64,000 bases of DNA from Medicago truncatula (GCF_003473485.1 NC_053047.1:2681001-2745000); one strand, 5' to 3'; shown: positions 34,846 through 47,584, counted from the stretch's first letter. Notes: a model not told the origin generated them from the letters alone. A program made the numbers and translations.

Positions 34846-37131
34846 TTAATAATCAAAAGAAGCATCCAAAATTTCTGGAAATGTTGCCCTTATCTCACTG
34901 TCCTTGTCCAAAATACCATCCACAAATGAATTCCCTGAAAATGAATTTCCTTCACATTTCTTATGACCTTGATATTCTTTACTTGCATCACAAGCAACAT
35001 CCTCAAAACCTTCACTTGAACCACCTTGTTTATCATCACCATTACTATTGAAATTATTGGAAATTTCACCTTCATTTTGCATTATACCTGAGAGGGTCAA
35101 TGATGACATTACCCTTTGTATGTCACATTGTTGAATTTGTTGAATATCTGTCCACACTAAAGGCTCATCATTATGAAGAAAATCACTCCAATCAAAGTTA
35201 GAATTAATTTGAGCTTGTGAAGTGTTGCAGGAGTACGAAATCGGCGAGTTTAACCTTGTGAGATTAGAAGAAGATGAAGATGAACTTGATGATGCAACTT
35301 CACTTAAGACATGTTGTTGGAAATTCTCTTGGTTTGTGAATTGGTGATATTGAACTTGATGTTGCAATGGTTGAACTTGTTCATCTTTTGTGTGATCCAA
35401 AATTAGGTTGTTTTGAGAGTTTGTGTTTGTGAGGCTACTAATGTTTCCTAAGTCAGAAATCACTTGTGAAACTGGCTTATGAGTTACTGGATCAATTCCC
35501 ATTTTCATAAGCTTCTTTCTTAGTTTTGTGTTCCAGTAATTCTTGACATCATTGTCTGTTCTTCCAGGTAGTCTTTTTGCAATGCAAGACCATCTACATT
35601 AATTAAAAAAAAACAATAAAATCAATGTTTATAATGTGATTTTAAATTAGGTTATGATCTTTTATCTCAAAAGGAATGCGTAGGAAAAAAAAAATTGTTT
35701 ATAGTATTAGGATATACTAAGTTTGAGATTCATGCATGTCACAATATTAAACCAACATCTACATAAAACTTTGTCATGTTAAATTTTACTTAGTGTCGGC
35801 TTAAGGATAAGGCCAAACGAACCCGTAATTTAAGCGTTGAGCTAACCCTACTTAATCCTTTTATTGTTTTTTAATTTATGGTGTCACCTCCGTTTTAATC
35901 CATTTGAAATTTCATATCACTATTTATTCACTTTGAGACTTCACCTAACTTTAGATCTTCGATCAACTTTGGTTTTAATAGTTTACCAAGACTACTAGCT
36001 ACTAGTCCGGTCTTAAATATAAGGGTTAAAAAATATAAGCAAAATTTAACTAATTTCAATTTATTAAATGTTATTGTTCTCAAAATACCCTTTAATAAAA
36101 CAGGTTTTTAAACAAAATTAAATAAAAAAAAGGTAATTTGAAAAATACAATTATTCTTTTGATTACATCAAGAAAATTTAAATGAGGCTTAATCATATTT
36201 TTATATGTGTGTAAATACTAATTAGTTAGTTTTACTTATAATTCAGACTTGACTAAGTATAACCTAATACTGAATTAAAAAGTTGCACTTTTGTACTGTG
36301 ATCAAATGGCTATATAGAAGCCTAGATATTAAATCTCATTTTCAAATGAAGAAGCAAATATGTACATGGAAAATGTAGTTAGAACATACAAATATGATGC
36401 ATGATTATTCTACAGCAAGCATGTTATACTAAAACATATAGATCTTACTCTAAAGCCATGTGAATTATGCATTTTTTAGTTAGTGTCACATTTTTATTTC
36501 TTTCATACATTACACTGATTCTATACTCTACACAAATTTTTTAGATGTATAATAAAATAGAACATGAACAAGAACATGAACAATTGAATATTTGAATATA
36601 CCTGCTTCCTATAGCTCCATGAAGGGTAATAATGAGCTCTTCTTCTTCAGGTGTAAAACTATCATGCTTCAGATCAGGTCTTAGATAATTTGTATATCTT
36701 AGCCTGCAACTCTTACCACACCTATTCAACCCTGAAACCAAGTTCAAGTATAAAAAAACTCGGTATCAAGTCCAAAAACCGACTTAATAATATAACACAC
36801 AATATCACGTATATTGATTGCCATTTGACACTATTTATGAACATGATTTTAAATTGTAGTCTGCAACCGCAGATGCGGCCTCAATATATAAGATTTGAGA
36901 TATTCACAACGGTATCACATTCACAACCAAATCGGTCACATTATACTGCAACTGCAATTTAAAACCATGTTCGTGAATAAAGGAATTAACGAAAAAACCT
37001 GCTTTCTTTGGAACAGCTGTCCAATTTCCAATTCCATGATTGGCTACATAAGCAAGTATTTTAGCATCTTCCTCAGGAGTCCATAAACCTCTTTTCACAT
37101 TGGTCTTATCACAACAAGGAGGCCTTCCCAT
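34846..37131 (-). CDS. TDF1: R2R3-MYB transcription factor, TDF1/MYB35 type
   Basis: Three exons: 37,131-36,999; 36,731-36,602; 35,593-34,846, giving 336 residues in frame. It starts [20 protein letters not shown], and R2 (about 13-63) and R3 (about 66-115) carry the spaced Trp/aromatic residues of plant MYB repeats; the intron positions are the classic R2R3 pair. R3 continues [34 protein letters not shown] and [20 protein letters not shown]. The C-terminal part has VTHKPVSQ, a serine run, [10 protein letters not shown] and a final [20 protein letters not shown]...FDY, all resembling Arabidopsis TDF1 (MYB35) as I remember it. TDF1 acts downstream of DYT1 in the anther tapetum and is needed for pollen. 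R3 has Y in CRLRYTNYL where W is usual, a conservative change. It shares its neighbours (methyltransferase, P4H) with the Arabidopsis gene, which supports orthology. Confidence 0.92.
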
Positions 37132-37678
37132 TTTTTTCTTGAATGAGAAAGTTTAGACAAAGAAAAATGTGCAAAGATGAATAATGTGAGAAGAAAGAGT
37201 TAGTGAATGAATTATGTAATAGTGATGCAATGTGCATTGAAATGAAAGGTAAGTTTTAAAGTAGTGAAAGGAGGGTAATGTTTAAGATATGAAGAGGTAA
37301 GAAAAGCATGCAAATTTTGGATCTATATAACAACTATTGCATGATTTTATATATATGATCATCTTTATTTTGTTAACAAAATTAAAACCAAAACTATTTG
37401 TATGACATCAGAAATCATAATGCAAATGCCTTATATTCATTCATTCATATTCTCTTTCTCGTATTCTTTGGTTCCTAAGAACAGTTTCTATTTCAAGTAC
37501 AATTTGAATGACCAATTTTGTTAAAACTGAATATTATAACTAATTATGATGATACTATTGAATGACCATCCAATCAAAAATATTTCAGTGTTATATTGCT
37601 TGGTTCATATGCATGATACCTAGTTCTAGTAACTCCTAATTGAAAACATGCATTTGCATATATTACTAATATATTTTT

Positions 37679-38083
37679 GGTTTAAATGTGTCATTGGTCC
37701 CTGCACTTTCATCATATTTTGGCATTGGTCCCTGCACTTTTTTTTGTTTGGCATTGGTCCTTGCACTTTGTAAAAATATTGGTATTGGTCCCTCTGCTAA
37801 CTTTCTGTTAAAAAAAAAACACAAAACTAACGGAGTGCCACGTGGCCCAATCATTTCACGCCACGTGGCATCAATATCAATATTTTTACAAAGTGCAGGG
37901 ACCAATACCAATATTTTTACAAAGTACAGGACCAATACCAATAGTTTTATTTTTTTTTTAACAGAAGGTTAATAGAGGGATCAATACCAATATTTTTACA
38001 AAGTGTAGGGACCAATTCCAAACAAAAAAAAGTGTAGGGACCAATGTTAAAATCTGATGAAAGTGCATGGGCATATTTAAGCC
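37679..38083. mobile_element. Fold-back MITE carrying two G-boxes, 5' of the MYB gene
   Basis: Inverted ends are GGTTTAAATGTGTCATTGGT...CTGCACTTTCATCA on the left and TGATGAAAGTGCATGGGC...ATTTAAGCC on the right. The interior repeats the phrase TTGGTCCCTGCACTTT and its complement AAAGTGCAGGGACCAA many times. The centre has two perfect GCCACGTGGC palindromes at 37,837-37,846 and 37,860-37,869. It lies about 550-950 bp upstream of the MYB start. Frames of 91 and 94 residues across it are mirror images of the inverted repeat and not genes. Confidence 0.8.
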
Positions 38084-39272
38084 TATATTTTTTTATTCAG
38101 TCTGAAACAGTATACGTAAGCATTGTATCAATATTATATGAAAATTGAATCTTAGTATCCTATACTATCTTACACTATATTTTATTTTGGCAAAGAAAAT
38201 TAAGGTATATAAAGGTGTCAAATATCTACCATTTTGCCATGTCAACATGGAATTCTTTATATTCCACTGTTGTAAATATGATTTAGAAGTTAGTATCAAT
38301 GTAATGTCTTCTACTATTAAGACAAAAAAGTGAGTTTTAGTTATTTGATTAAACTTTAATATTGTATAGTCGGATACAAAATAAATTTTGTGTGCTTAAA
38401 AATCTCTCAAAGTAGGATGTCTTAATTTAATTTTGTTCTGGACTAGGTCAAAGTCTAATTGTGAGGCATAAAAGTAACAGTAAGACATGTACTCCAGAAG
38501 CAGACCACCATAGCTAACATGGGGCCGCGGGATAGGAGAAAAGAAACCCAATTGATTTGAACCCTTTGATCATCATTGAACAACGCCCTGGATTACGTGC
38601 CGAGAAAGGCTCAACCGCCTAACGACATTATGCCTATGTAGCAACTTAAACCGTCTGACTTGAGTAAAAAAAAATGTACACAGACTTATTCTGAAAAAAG
38701 AAAAAACATCTAAGCTCTTTGAGCCCTCATTGACTTGAGTCACTCCACTTCGATGATGAACAACCACATTCCAGCGTGCACCATCTACTCCGACCATCAT
38801 CTCATATTGTAGACCAATCAACTTTCCTAAGAATCACTTTTCTTTAATCTCGTAAAAAAGACACTAATTTTTTTGAATAAAAGAATTCTAAATAGGAATG
38901 GAAGGAAGGGTATCATTACATCTAATAGTTATATGCAGTTCATAGACTGAATTGAACAGATAAATTGGTTGAATTGTGAACTAACACTGCCAGCATTCAG
39001 TTTTTTGTGCAATTCGGTCGAAATTTCATTGCGTCCGAACAGTTAAAAATAGTTGAACTATGGCCTCAGAAATATCATCAGTTCAATATTGAGTTCGGTT
39101 TAAACTTTTAAGACATTTGTTAAATGTGAAAGGAGAGATTTATTTGCAAAGGAAAAGGGTAAAATCCCTAGAGGAGAACTCCTTCATTTCTATTCAATTT
39201 TCAATAATACATTTTCTATACTTTTAATTTCTCTCTGTATTCTAGTTTATAACATAAACCATGATAACCTCT
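38084..39272. other. Intergenic, no supported gene
   Basis: The minus frame 38,573-38,821 (82 residues, starting MIGLQYEMMVGVDGARWN) lies in a less AT-rich patch (38,480-38,830), but I recognise no domain; it may be a piece of an old transposon or degenerate exon. About 38,930-39,115 is an AT-rich repeat with AATTCGGTCG and GTTCGGTTTAAAC words. Confidence 0.4.
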
Positions 39273-42200
39273 CTAAGAAGAGCAAACATTGCAACTCTTC
39301 ATACATTTTCCATTACCTCCTTTACCAACCATATAAAGTGGATTTTTCTCGCATTCGCCAACTTTAGCCCACCTAGCACAATTCTCATTCTCATCAGCGC
39401 ACACTCTATCCTCCAATGCTTGTCGTACCGGTTTCTCAAAGTCGGCAACATGAATCCACTTTGTTGCTGACCACTTCTCACCTTCAATCACTGGACAGCT
39501 TCCATGCAAGCTTTTTGAATCTGTGGTTGCATCTAGATGAAGACTGAAGAACAACAAGGCGTCACCCTTCCGAGGTTTTACTGAAATCACAGAAACATAA
39601 AGCTTCAAGTGTTAAGATCCTATGCCAAAAAATGAAACAAAAGCTTACTGTTAGAATATGAGGATGTTTATATTTCGAGTTTATTGGTGTCTGAATACAC
39701 TTTAGCAGAATCCCAATCTCATTCGTCCCCAAAAACAGAATAGCTTACTGAATAAGCTCAAATAAACTGTCTAGAATAGCTTATTGAATAATTACTTATT
39801 TAAGTTGTTTATGAAAATGCACACCCTGTTTGTACAAACAACTTAATTAAGCGCTTGTAGAATAAGCACTTATAGTATACGAGCTTATTTATAAGCGATT
39901 TTTATAACAAAATATAAAGTAAAGTTAAACTGTTTTCAAGAAAATAAGCTGAAAACAATTTACTGCCATGTCATAAGGTGTGTTTTCCATAAGCTCTCCT
40001 AAACAGTCTCACAAGTATTTATGTCAGTAGATAAGTACAAATAGGTTAATCAAAACAGGCGCAGGTGGAAGCAAGAGATTTAAATCATTGTAGTGGTAAG
40101 ACATAAATCAAATAGTTTGTTCATCTCATCCATTGAAATGAGCTGATATCTTGTGAAACAACTATAAAACGCATACCTGCATATCCTTTGTGAGCACATT
40201 CTGACCAGCTCTCATCTTTTGGCTGAGACAACTTCCCCTGAAAAAGCGATCAAATTACTCATCTAGTCATGGCTTTGTTTTCTTTGTTTTGTTAGCGAGT
40301 GTGGGAGTGTTCGTCAAAAGGAACACACCAGAGAATCAAAGACAGGTGAAGGTCTTACCTCAGCATGAGGAAAAATGGTTTCTCCACCCTTCTCAACATT
40401 AGACAAATACATCAGCACCGTTGCAACACGATGGCCACCAAGTCGTTGATTAGCCTTGTCATGGAAGAAATCAAAATGTGGTTCGTATTTCTCGCCGTTC
40501 ATGTAGTGTAATACTTGCATAGACTCGCCATTCTCTGATGGATAAGGACTAGATCATAAATTTGAAGTGAAACAAAAAACCTATAAATGGACCGAAGCAT
40601 GATGGTGTCTACTACTTACCTACGGGAAGGAATGTCCATGCGGCAATTCGTGCTTCAATACCAGAAACTATTTCATCCTAAAGATTAAACAAAAGAAAGA
40701 GGAAATAAACAAGTTAACATTGAGTTTCGACGCTAAAAGCACATATGTCAAACAACTGAATTGGACAATTAAAACCACGTAGTCAACAATACAATTTAGT
40801 CTCGTGAAAACACGATTTCTTCATAAGAAATAGTTTGTAGGTATGAAGCACCGGCACAGACACAAACAATGAACAAGGACACGTCAGCACTGCTAACAAT
40901 TTAATAAACTGGATTAACTGAATGTAATCACATGCGTCAGTGTCATGGCGGTGTCCGACACGCCTTCAATTTGAAGTGTTGGTATTACAAATATTTGTAG
41001 AGAAAGGGTTATTGTGAAAGCTGGGAGGAGTCAATAATGTACATTATATTCAAATAGACACTATATATACACCACAATTAAATGCATCAAGGTTATAGCA
41101 AGAAAGATGAAGATAATGAAGTTGCCGAAAATGTGAAATTTTGTGAGAAAGAAAGAAGCTAAGAAGCAAAAGAAAAATGATCAAACGCCTCTGTAACTTG
41201 ATAATGATGAATGGTTGGTGACAATACATTTTTTAAAGATGACGCCAACGGCGCTGAGAAAATAAAGCAACGGAATGAAGAACAGATGCCTCATAAACAA
41301 GATGATGAGGGAAAAAGTAGGATTGAAACAAGTTACAGCAATAAGCCACTACATTTTCACAACTCCAAAGGAAGAATCTAGATAGGAAATGGAGAAAAGC
41401 AAAGAACTATCCTGAACACAGATTCAGAATGTTTTGAATTTAAAAACACATGAATATACCCTTGTTTACTATAACTTTTGATATTGAGATATCTTCATTT
41501 CATAGAAAAGTATAATTCAATCGACGTTTTAGGTAAGCTTTCATTCAGAAGTTAAACAACCCACTCTTCTCCATGGATCAATCTCATAAAAACATTGGAC
41601 AACCAAACTAGTTTCTAGCACATTTTTCGTCATCAAGTGTCATCAAAGATTCAAAATGCATACCTTTACTTATCCATATAACAAAAACCATGTGTTCGAA
41701 TAAAAACAATCAAAAAGCAAAACAAAAACTTGTACGCTAGATACTATAGTCACATGAAGAACCTGTGATGAGTTTTGACATGTAAAGAAAATAAATTATC
41801 TCTTATTATACCTGTTGCTTGTTGAGAAACATTCCAGAACTTGTTCTGACTTCACTTTGTATACTTTTACCAGATTCATTATCCGCCACCATAGACTTCT
41901 CCAGCTTATCCTTCGACTATAATATCACAAAAATTCAGACATGCAATTTAAGAATTTAGAATACACCTAATTCAACCCTACAGAAGCGATTTATAAGGTT
42001 GGATTCCTCCCACATATAAAAATATTTTCAGGCAATGTAAGACTCTCAACACACCAAGGATTGAAAATCTCGAGCATGCTCTAAGTGACTTGATAGCATA
42101 GCCTAACTCAAACATGCAAAACTGGCTTGGTGAGGGATGTCTCCCTCTTATAAACTAATTTCCGGCAATGTGAGATCAGTGTTATTAAATGGCAGCCATG

Positions 42201-43793
42201 ACGGATCTTAAGACAACCACTGTAAGATTTTTTTTAAGGAATGTTCGCCATGACAGCGCCATAGGGCTGCAGTGGCGTGTGTTATGAGGCGGATTTTTGG
42301 CCTTCCGCCATATACCACCATCAACAACACTGAGACTTTCAACACACCCAGAACTGAACATCAGGAGCACGACATGAGGGGCTCGATGGCATAGCCTAAC
42401 TCAAGCCTACAAAACTGGCTTGTAAGGTAAGGGATGTCTCCTGCTTAAAAACATATTTTCAGGCAACGTGAGACCAGTGTTATTAAATGGTAGCCATAGT
42501 GGAACAGCGTGGCGGATTTTAAGACGACCGCCATAGGAAATTGTGAAGGAATGTCTACCATGGCAGCGACATAGGCCGCAATGGGTTGTTTATACATCAG
42601 ACTTTTGGCCTTCACCATATTCCACCCTCCACAACACTGTGTGAGACTCGCTCAACACATCTTATCAGTTATCACACCCAGGACTGAACATCAGGACAGG
42701 AGTGCAACATGGGTGGCTTGATAGCATAGCCAAGCTCAATCCTACAAAATCGGTGTGTAAAGTAAGGGATGCCTCCCGTTTATAAACACATTTTCAGACA
42801 ATGTGAGACCACTGTTATTAAATGGCAGTCACGTGGAAAGGCGTGGCAGATCTTAAGACGACCACCATAGGAAATTTGTGAAGGAATGTCCACCATAAGG
42901 GCGCCATAGGCCGCATTGGCTTGTTTATAGGACAAATTTTTTGCCTACCAGCATTGGCAACACTGTGTGAGACTCTTAACTCACCATGTCACACCCAAGA
43001 TTGAACATCATGAGCATGACCTGATTGGCTCAATACCATAGCCTAATTCAAACCTATAAAATCGGCTCGTAAGACGATAAATGCTTTCTACTTATAAACA
43101 CATTTTCTGAACATCAGGAGCACAACATGAGTGGCTCGATATCAGAGCCTAACTCAACCCTACAAAATCAGCTTATAAGGTGAGGTATGCCTCCGACTTA
43201 TAAACATGTTATCGACTTATAAACACATTTTCGCCAGACTCTCAATATGGAACATGATATATACTATATACTATTGATTACTTCACATAACAATCAGAAA
43301 CACATACAGAAACAATGAATAAAATCCAAAACCAATAATAATCACTAAAAAAACTAACCAATTCAATAAGATGATCACATTCTTCATCAGTCAAAAAATT
43401 CTTATACAGAAAAGCCCTGCATAATACAACATAATCCACAACAACAAAAATCAAAAAAACATCAAAAAACAAAACAACCCTTTTGAAAGAACACAAGAAA
43501 AAGGTTTATGCTACCTAGGACTCCACGAGAGCTGAGTAACACGTGTCGGATCAAACTTGACTTTTGCTCCAAAAACCGATCCACGCCTGAAAACAAAATT
43601 GAAAACACCCCAACAAAAAAAGATAAGATTTTTACAACATTTTCAAACAAAGAAAGATAATTCAAGAAATGGGTATGAGAGATTCTTACGTGATTTTGTT
43701 TCCTTCTTCCAAACCAGGTAATCGAATTGAAGAAACAAAAGAAACAAAGAAGAAAAAACAGAGTAACAATGGAAGAAAACGAGGTTGGAACAT
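39273..43793 (-). CDS. Prolyl 4-hydroxylase with C-terminal ShKT domain
   Basis: Eight exons: 43,793-43,690; 43,586-43,515; 43,416-43,359; 41,916-41,812; 40,677-40,620; 40,534-40,359; 40,237-40,177; 39,580-39,273, giving 313 residues in frame. A hydrophobic leader (about 5-22) targets or anchors it in the ER/Golgi. The P4H domain has FLTDEECDHLIEL, VRTSSGMFL, the iron ligands H152 and D154 in YEPHFDFFHD, then GHRVATVLMYLSNVEKGGET, the third ligand H237 (SLHGSCPV) and K247 (EGEKWSATKWIH) for 2-oxoglutarate. The C-terminal ~43 residues have six Cys in ShKT spacing (C-x6-C-x8-C...CxxSCxxC). It hydroxylates proline in secreted hydroxyproline-rich glycoproteins such as extensins and arabinogalactan proteins, using Fe(II), O2, 2-oxoglutarate and ascorbate. 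It resembles Arabidopsis At3g28480 closely from memory. Intron 3 is large and full of a tandem repeat. Confidence 0.94.
39740..40040. mobile_element. Intronic MITE, 'CAAATAACTT/AAGTTGTTTATG' family, copy 3
   Basis: In intron 7 of the P4H gene. GCTTACTGAATAAGCTCAAAT, TTAAGTTGTTTATGAAAATG, ACTTAATTAAGCGCTTGTAG and CATAAGCTCTCCTAAACAG match words in the elements at 12,305 and 30,175. Confidence 0.6.
40838..40990. repeat. Intronic dispersed repeat ('GACACTGACAC' type)
   Basis: In intron 4 of the P4H gene. It contains GGACACGTCAGCACTGCTAA, GTCAGTGTCATGGCGGTGTC and TCAATTTGAAGTGTTGG, related to 13,770-13,860 and 29,685-29,865. Confidence 0.5.
41965..43250. repeat. Tandem array of a ~300-bp unit inside P4H intron 3
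   Basis: The phrase GTTATTAAATGGCAGCCAT or close variants starts at 42,181, 42,479 and 42,814, so the period is about 300-335 bp. Each unit also carries GAACATCAGGAGCACGACAT, GGCTCGATGGCATAGCC, ACAAAACTGGCTTG and CATTTTCAGGCAATGTGAGA. Partial units lie at both ends, so there are about four. The phrase set (GTGAGACTCTCAACACACC, CCCAGGACTGAACAT) is a widespread plant dispersed repeat; the tandem arrangement is particular to this intron. Non-coding. Confidence 0.85.
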
Positions 43794-44859
43794 TTTGATG
43801 AAAAAATTTGAAACAGAAGAAGAAACAGAACAAGAATTAAGAATGAATGTTTTTGTTATGTTAAAATAAGAGAGAGGGTTTTGTTTAGGTTAATTAAAAA
43901 ATAATTAAATGTTAATTGGACAAGAAATTCAACAAAGACTTAAGATTCCCACAGATTTGAGTTTGGCGTCTTGTTGTTTCTTTTTACTTTTCTGATGAAA
44001 ATGAAAACCCCTCTCTTTCAATCTTTCTCTTTCTGGAAGGTTCCTCATAAATTATTATTTTTACTAGAAAAAGTAAATAGGATTCTTTTTATTTTTTTAT
44101 AAAATCTTATTTGAGATATTGTCATTGTCAAACAAAAACTACCAATATATTATTTGTTGAAGAATATTAGGTGATAAATAAAATACATGAACCATTTAAA
44201 TAAATGGTTAAAATTTAATTATTGATTTTATGCATATATAGAAAATTTGATTGAATTGGAAGAATTTATTGTAAGTTTCACGGATTCTTCGATAAGGATT
44301 AATTATTGCTAAATTGATAATGAAAAATTAAAGGTAAAAAGATGTTGGTCAAAATTGTGTGGTTGAAATGATGATAAATCAATTTAGTCCCATAAATTTG
44401 TAAAAGAATAATCTAGTTTCTTAAATTGAATAACGTTAACCAATTTAATTTAATTTTACAATAACAAATTTAACTCGTTCCATTCATTTATTTAAAATAA
44501 AAAAAGACATTGAATAAAAAATATGGTGATTATCATACAATTTTGACGCATGTATTACGATGGACATGATTTATTGGTTTTCGGATAAAACTTAACCATA
44601 ATTTTAAGGGTTGTATATTTGTCTTAATGTAGTGAGAGATTAAAGATAGTCTTACATAGGCACAAGCATTTAGACACAAAATTTAGGCGCACACACATAA
44701 ATAAATAAAAATTAAAAGATAAATAAAATTGTCACATCAATCAATATCACTTTAATCTTTTTCTTTTTAATTTTTTGAATTACATGTATGTGTGCTTAAC
44801 AAGTAATATTTAGTGTTGTGCCTAACCAAGTATTTCGCGAGAGAGTATTCAAGTTAGGA

Positions 44860-45035
44860 AAATGCTAACAAGTGTTTTAGGGTATCGTTTAAGGATCCAA
44901 AAATAGTAACTTTTATATAAAAAATTATATAGTTGTGATGTTTACGCGTGTTTGACTTTTTCAAGACAAGTTTCTCTTTGTGGGTTCCTTAAACAATCTC
45001 TTAGGACACTAGTTAGCAAGACCTTTCAAGTTAAT
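44860..45035. mobile_element. MITE, 'GCTAACAAGTG' family, copy 1
   Basis: The left end ATGCTAACAAGTGTTTTAGG pairs with the right end TCTTAGGACACTAGTTAGCA as an inverted repeat. The interior GTAACTTTTATATAAAAAATT is shared with copies at 45,893 and 61,845. Confidence 0.7.
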
Positions 45036-45892
45036 TTGTTGGTCTTTCAAGACAATTTGAATGAATTAGTTTAACTTCTTAACAAAGAAAAAAAAAAGTG
45101 TCATTTGACCCCTCTACATGATCCCCTTCTCTCTAGTTAGAATTAGTTGTGTGACATGAAAGACATGTTGATCTTTCATTGGATGTTTGTGTTAAGATAC
45201 ATGTTATTATGGGGTTAGGATCCTCTCCATTTGATAAAATTAATGGAAATACACAATTTGGAGAGAGATAGACACATAAAATAGATAGTGGATCATACCA
45301 TTAAGTGGGTCCCACCATCATTGATTATTTTTTACTTTTTTCAATTTTTTTTGAGTTTATATCTCTCCAAATGGAGAAATGGAGAGGATACAAAATGGAG
45401 AAGATCTTGACTCGTTATTATGCTCATTAAACGCTATGAAGTTTGAATGACTAAAGTGTTTAACCTGTATAATTTTGATGATTGCAATGTTCATTTACTT
45501 GTTTAGAATTTTCAACATTGATTTAGGACATAAAATAAAAACATTTATTTGAGACAACTAAATTTGACAATTTTAAAATGTTTAATGGATTCATCTTAAT
45601 TAATAAAGTGTTTTTTATTTAAAAAAAAAAGTAATTGATAAAGTGTTAGATTTGGTTACTAGATAACAAAATATACAAATAGGAACAAAAGTTTTATACA
45701 AAATAAAAAAAAAATGTAACGATCTAAAAGGAGTGTAGGGAGTAAAATTTAATTGAAAGTAGTGAAAGAAAATAAATAAATAAACATGAGAAATTGATTT
45801 TAACTTTATTTGTGTATTTCTATTAATATTTACTAGTATGTCTTTAGTGATCGATCTTTCCTTAAAGAACATTTGACCAGTTAATTTAAAAT

Positions 45893-46072
45893 AGAAAATG
45901 TTAACAAGTGCCTTAAGGGAAGTTTAAAATGAAAACTTTGTCTTGAAATTTATGTATTCAACACATTAAAACATTAAAAAGTAACTTTTTTCTACATAAA
46001 AGTTATCAATTGTTTCTATTTTTTGAATCATTAACAAATGCTCTAAAGACACTTGTTAACGAGACTAGAAAA
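45893..46072. mobile_element. MITE, 'GTTAACAAGTG' family, copy 2
   Basis: The left end TGTTAACAAGTGCCTTAAGG and the right end CTAAAGACACTTGTTAACGAG form a good inverted pair. The interior has CAACACATTAAAACATTAAA and ACATAAAAGTTATCAATTG. Closest to the copy at 61,845. Confidence 0.75.
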
Positions 46073-46244
46073 TAGTCAAAGAAATTAAATAACCTTACAT
46101 GATACATTAATCTTTTTTTCTTGCTCTAAAAAAAATTCATTTTTTTATACTAAATGATACGATAATCTGAACTTTACTTTTCGTCAAAAAGAAAAATTAA
46201 ATTTTATTTGTTTGATAAATTTGTTTGTTTTTTTTGTCAAATAA

Positions 46245-46375
46245 CCTTTGGCCAGAGTTCACACATTTAAACGTAGAGAAGTGGGGTATTGGGGTTTGAA
46301 TCCCGTCCCCGACATATAATATGCAATATCCCTATAACTAAGCTAAACTCACGGGGATGATTCTAATTTATAATT
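46245..46375 (-). mobile_element. tRNA-derived SINE
   Basis: Reverse complement of the element at 61,535: GAGAAGTGGGGTATTGGGG, then B box GGTTTGAATCCCG on the given strand's complement layout, CATATAATATGCAATATCCC, and AAGCTAAACTCACGGGGATGA. It is more decayed than the 61.5-kb copy. Confidence 0.75.
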
Positions 46376-46734
46376 TGTTTGATGAGAATTTTTTTTTTTT
46401 TACAAATAATGTGAATTAACATTATTTGTCACAAATTGTATTCACATTTAAATAAATAGATTGTTTCAAATTGACCGCAAAAAATATATTTTTTTAAAAA
46501 ATCTAAATAAATAGATGAGCAAGGATGTTCCAGTAACTTTTAATAGTCAATTAAGCCTAAAACAAATTTTAATATATACCGTTTTTTTGGTTGCATTACC
46601 GCATATAAGGTATTTCTTGTTAATAAAAAACTAATGACAAATAAATTTATGTCAATAGGCTTAAGTGGATGAGATTAGTTGGGAAGAATCGATCCTTAAA
46701 AACAAAAATTAATTATCTTGAAGAATTAAAATTG

Positions 46735-46830
46735 CACAGTGAAAGTCCCGTGAATATAATTCAGTTGGCTGGATATGCGTTGTTATATGTGGGGCTGGAG
46801 TTCGAACTCCAAACACCTCATTTATTCACT
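46735..46830 (+). mobile_element. tRNA-derived SINE, short
   Basis: It carries CCCGTGAATATAATTCAGTTGG (A box), GGATATGCGTTGTTATATG, and GGGGCTGGAGTTCGAACTCC (B box), then CACCTCATTTATTCAC. It belongs to the same family as 61,535 but lacks the rest of the tail. Confidence 0.7.
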
Positions 46831-47584
46831 TTAAAAAAGATATCAAACTACTAAAATAAATTGCAAGGTGAAATACCTAAAGTTTATTAAACATTATTAA
46901 AGAGAAGGGATTATATCCTTTGAAAAAAATAAAAGGTTAAACGAGTCAATCAGTCAATGACATAAAATAATCTCCCAACCATTTCTAATTAGAATGGATC
47001 TGTCTTGCTTGAAGCTTAGCCATTCCTACGAACCAAAGGCCATAATCACTCAATTATATAATAGACAACATCACAATCACCAATCTATAATCTTTGCAAG
47101 GTGATTTAAAAAATGTCATTGTTCTTGTTCATCTTCAAAACTTGGGTGGAAATATTTTAACATTAGGATATCATAAAGTTATGAATATAAAAAGAAAAAT
47201 TATGTGAAAGAATGAATAATATGATTTGAATTTTGATAACACTTACTATAGCATTGGCGTGCAAGCACCTTTTACATTAGATTAGGTGATTCTCTATCAT
47301 AAACAGAAAATAGACAATATATTAGGTGTAGCCGTATGCTAGAGTTGTGCTAGATTTGACCTTAGGTACAAAATTGATGGTGTACATTAATATGTTAGGC
47401 TTATGTTAAACTTGAAACTTCTCCCTTTGGTTATTGGTGAAAAAAAAGTTATTGTTCTTTTTTTGTACAGATGGGGAAAGAAGAAAAAAAAATCAAAGAA
47501 AACCAAGAAAAAAACACTCTCTTACGTAGTCAATCCTCATGGCATTAGCTTCAAGAATTGAAGGGATGCTGGAAGGAGTTCATG

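Larger units (their letters stand above)
43870..47584. other. Intergenic, MITE- and SINE-rich
   Basis: The promoter of the P4H gene lies at the left end. The span holds two related MITEs (44,860; 45,893) and two SINEs (46,245; 46,735). The rest is AT-rich; frames such as 45,615-45,872 have no domain. Confidence 0.5.

Noticed and set aside
37666-37972. Overlapping 91- and 94-residue frames
   Set aside because: They are translations of both strands of a palindromic MITE; mirrored GTNxxxxK-type words repeat the DNA palindrome.
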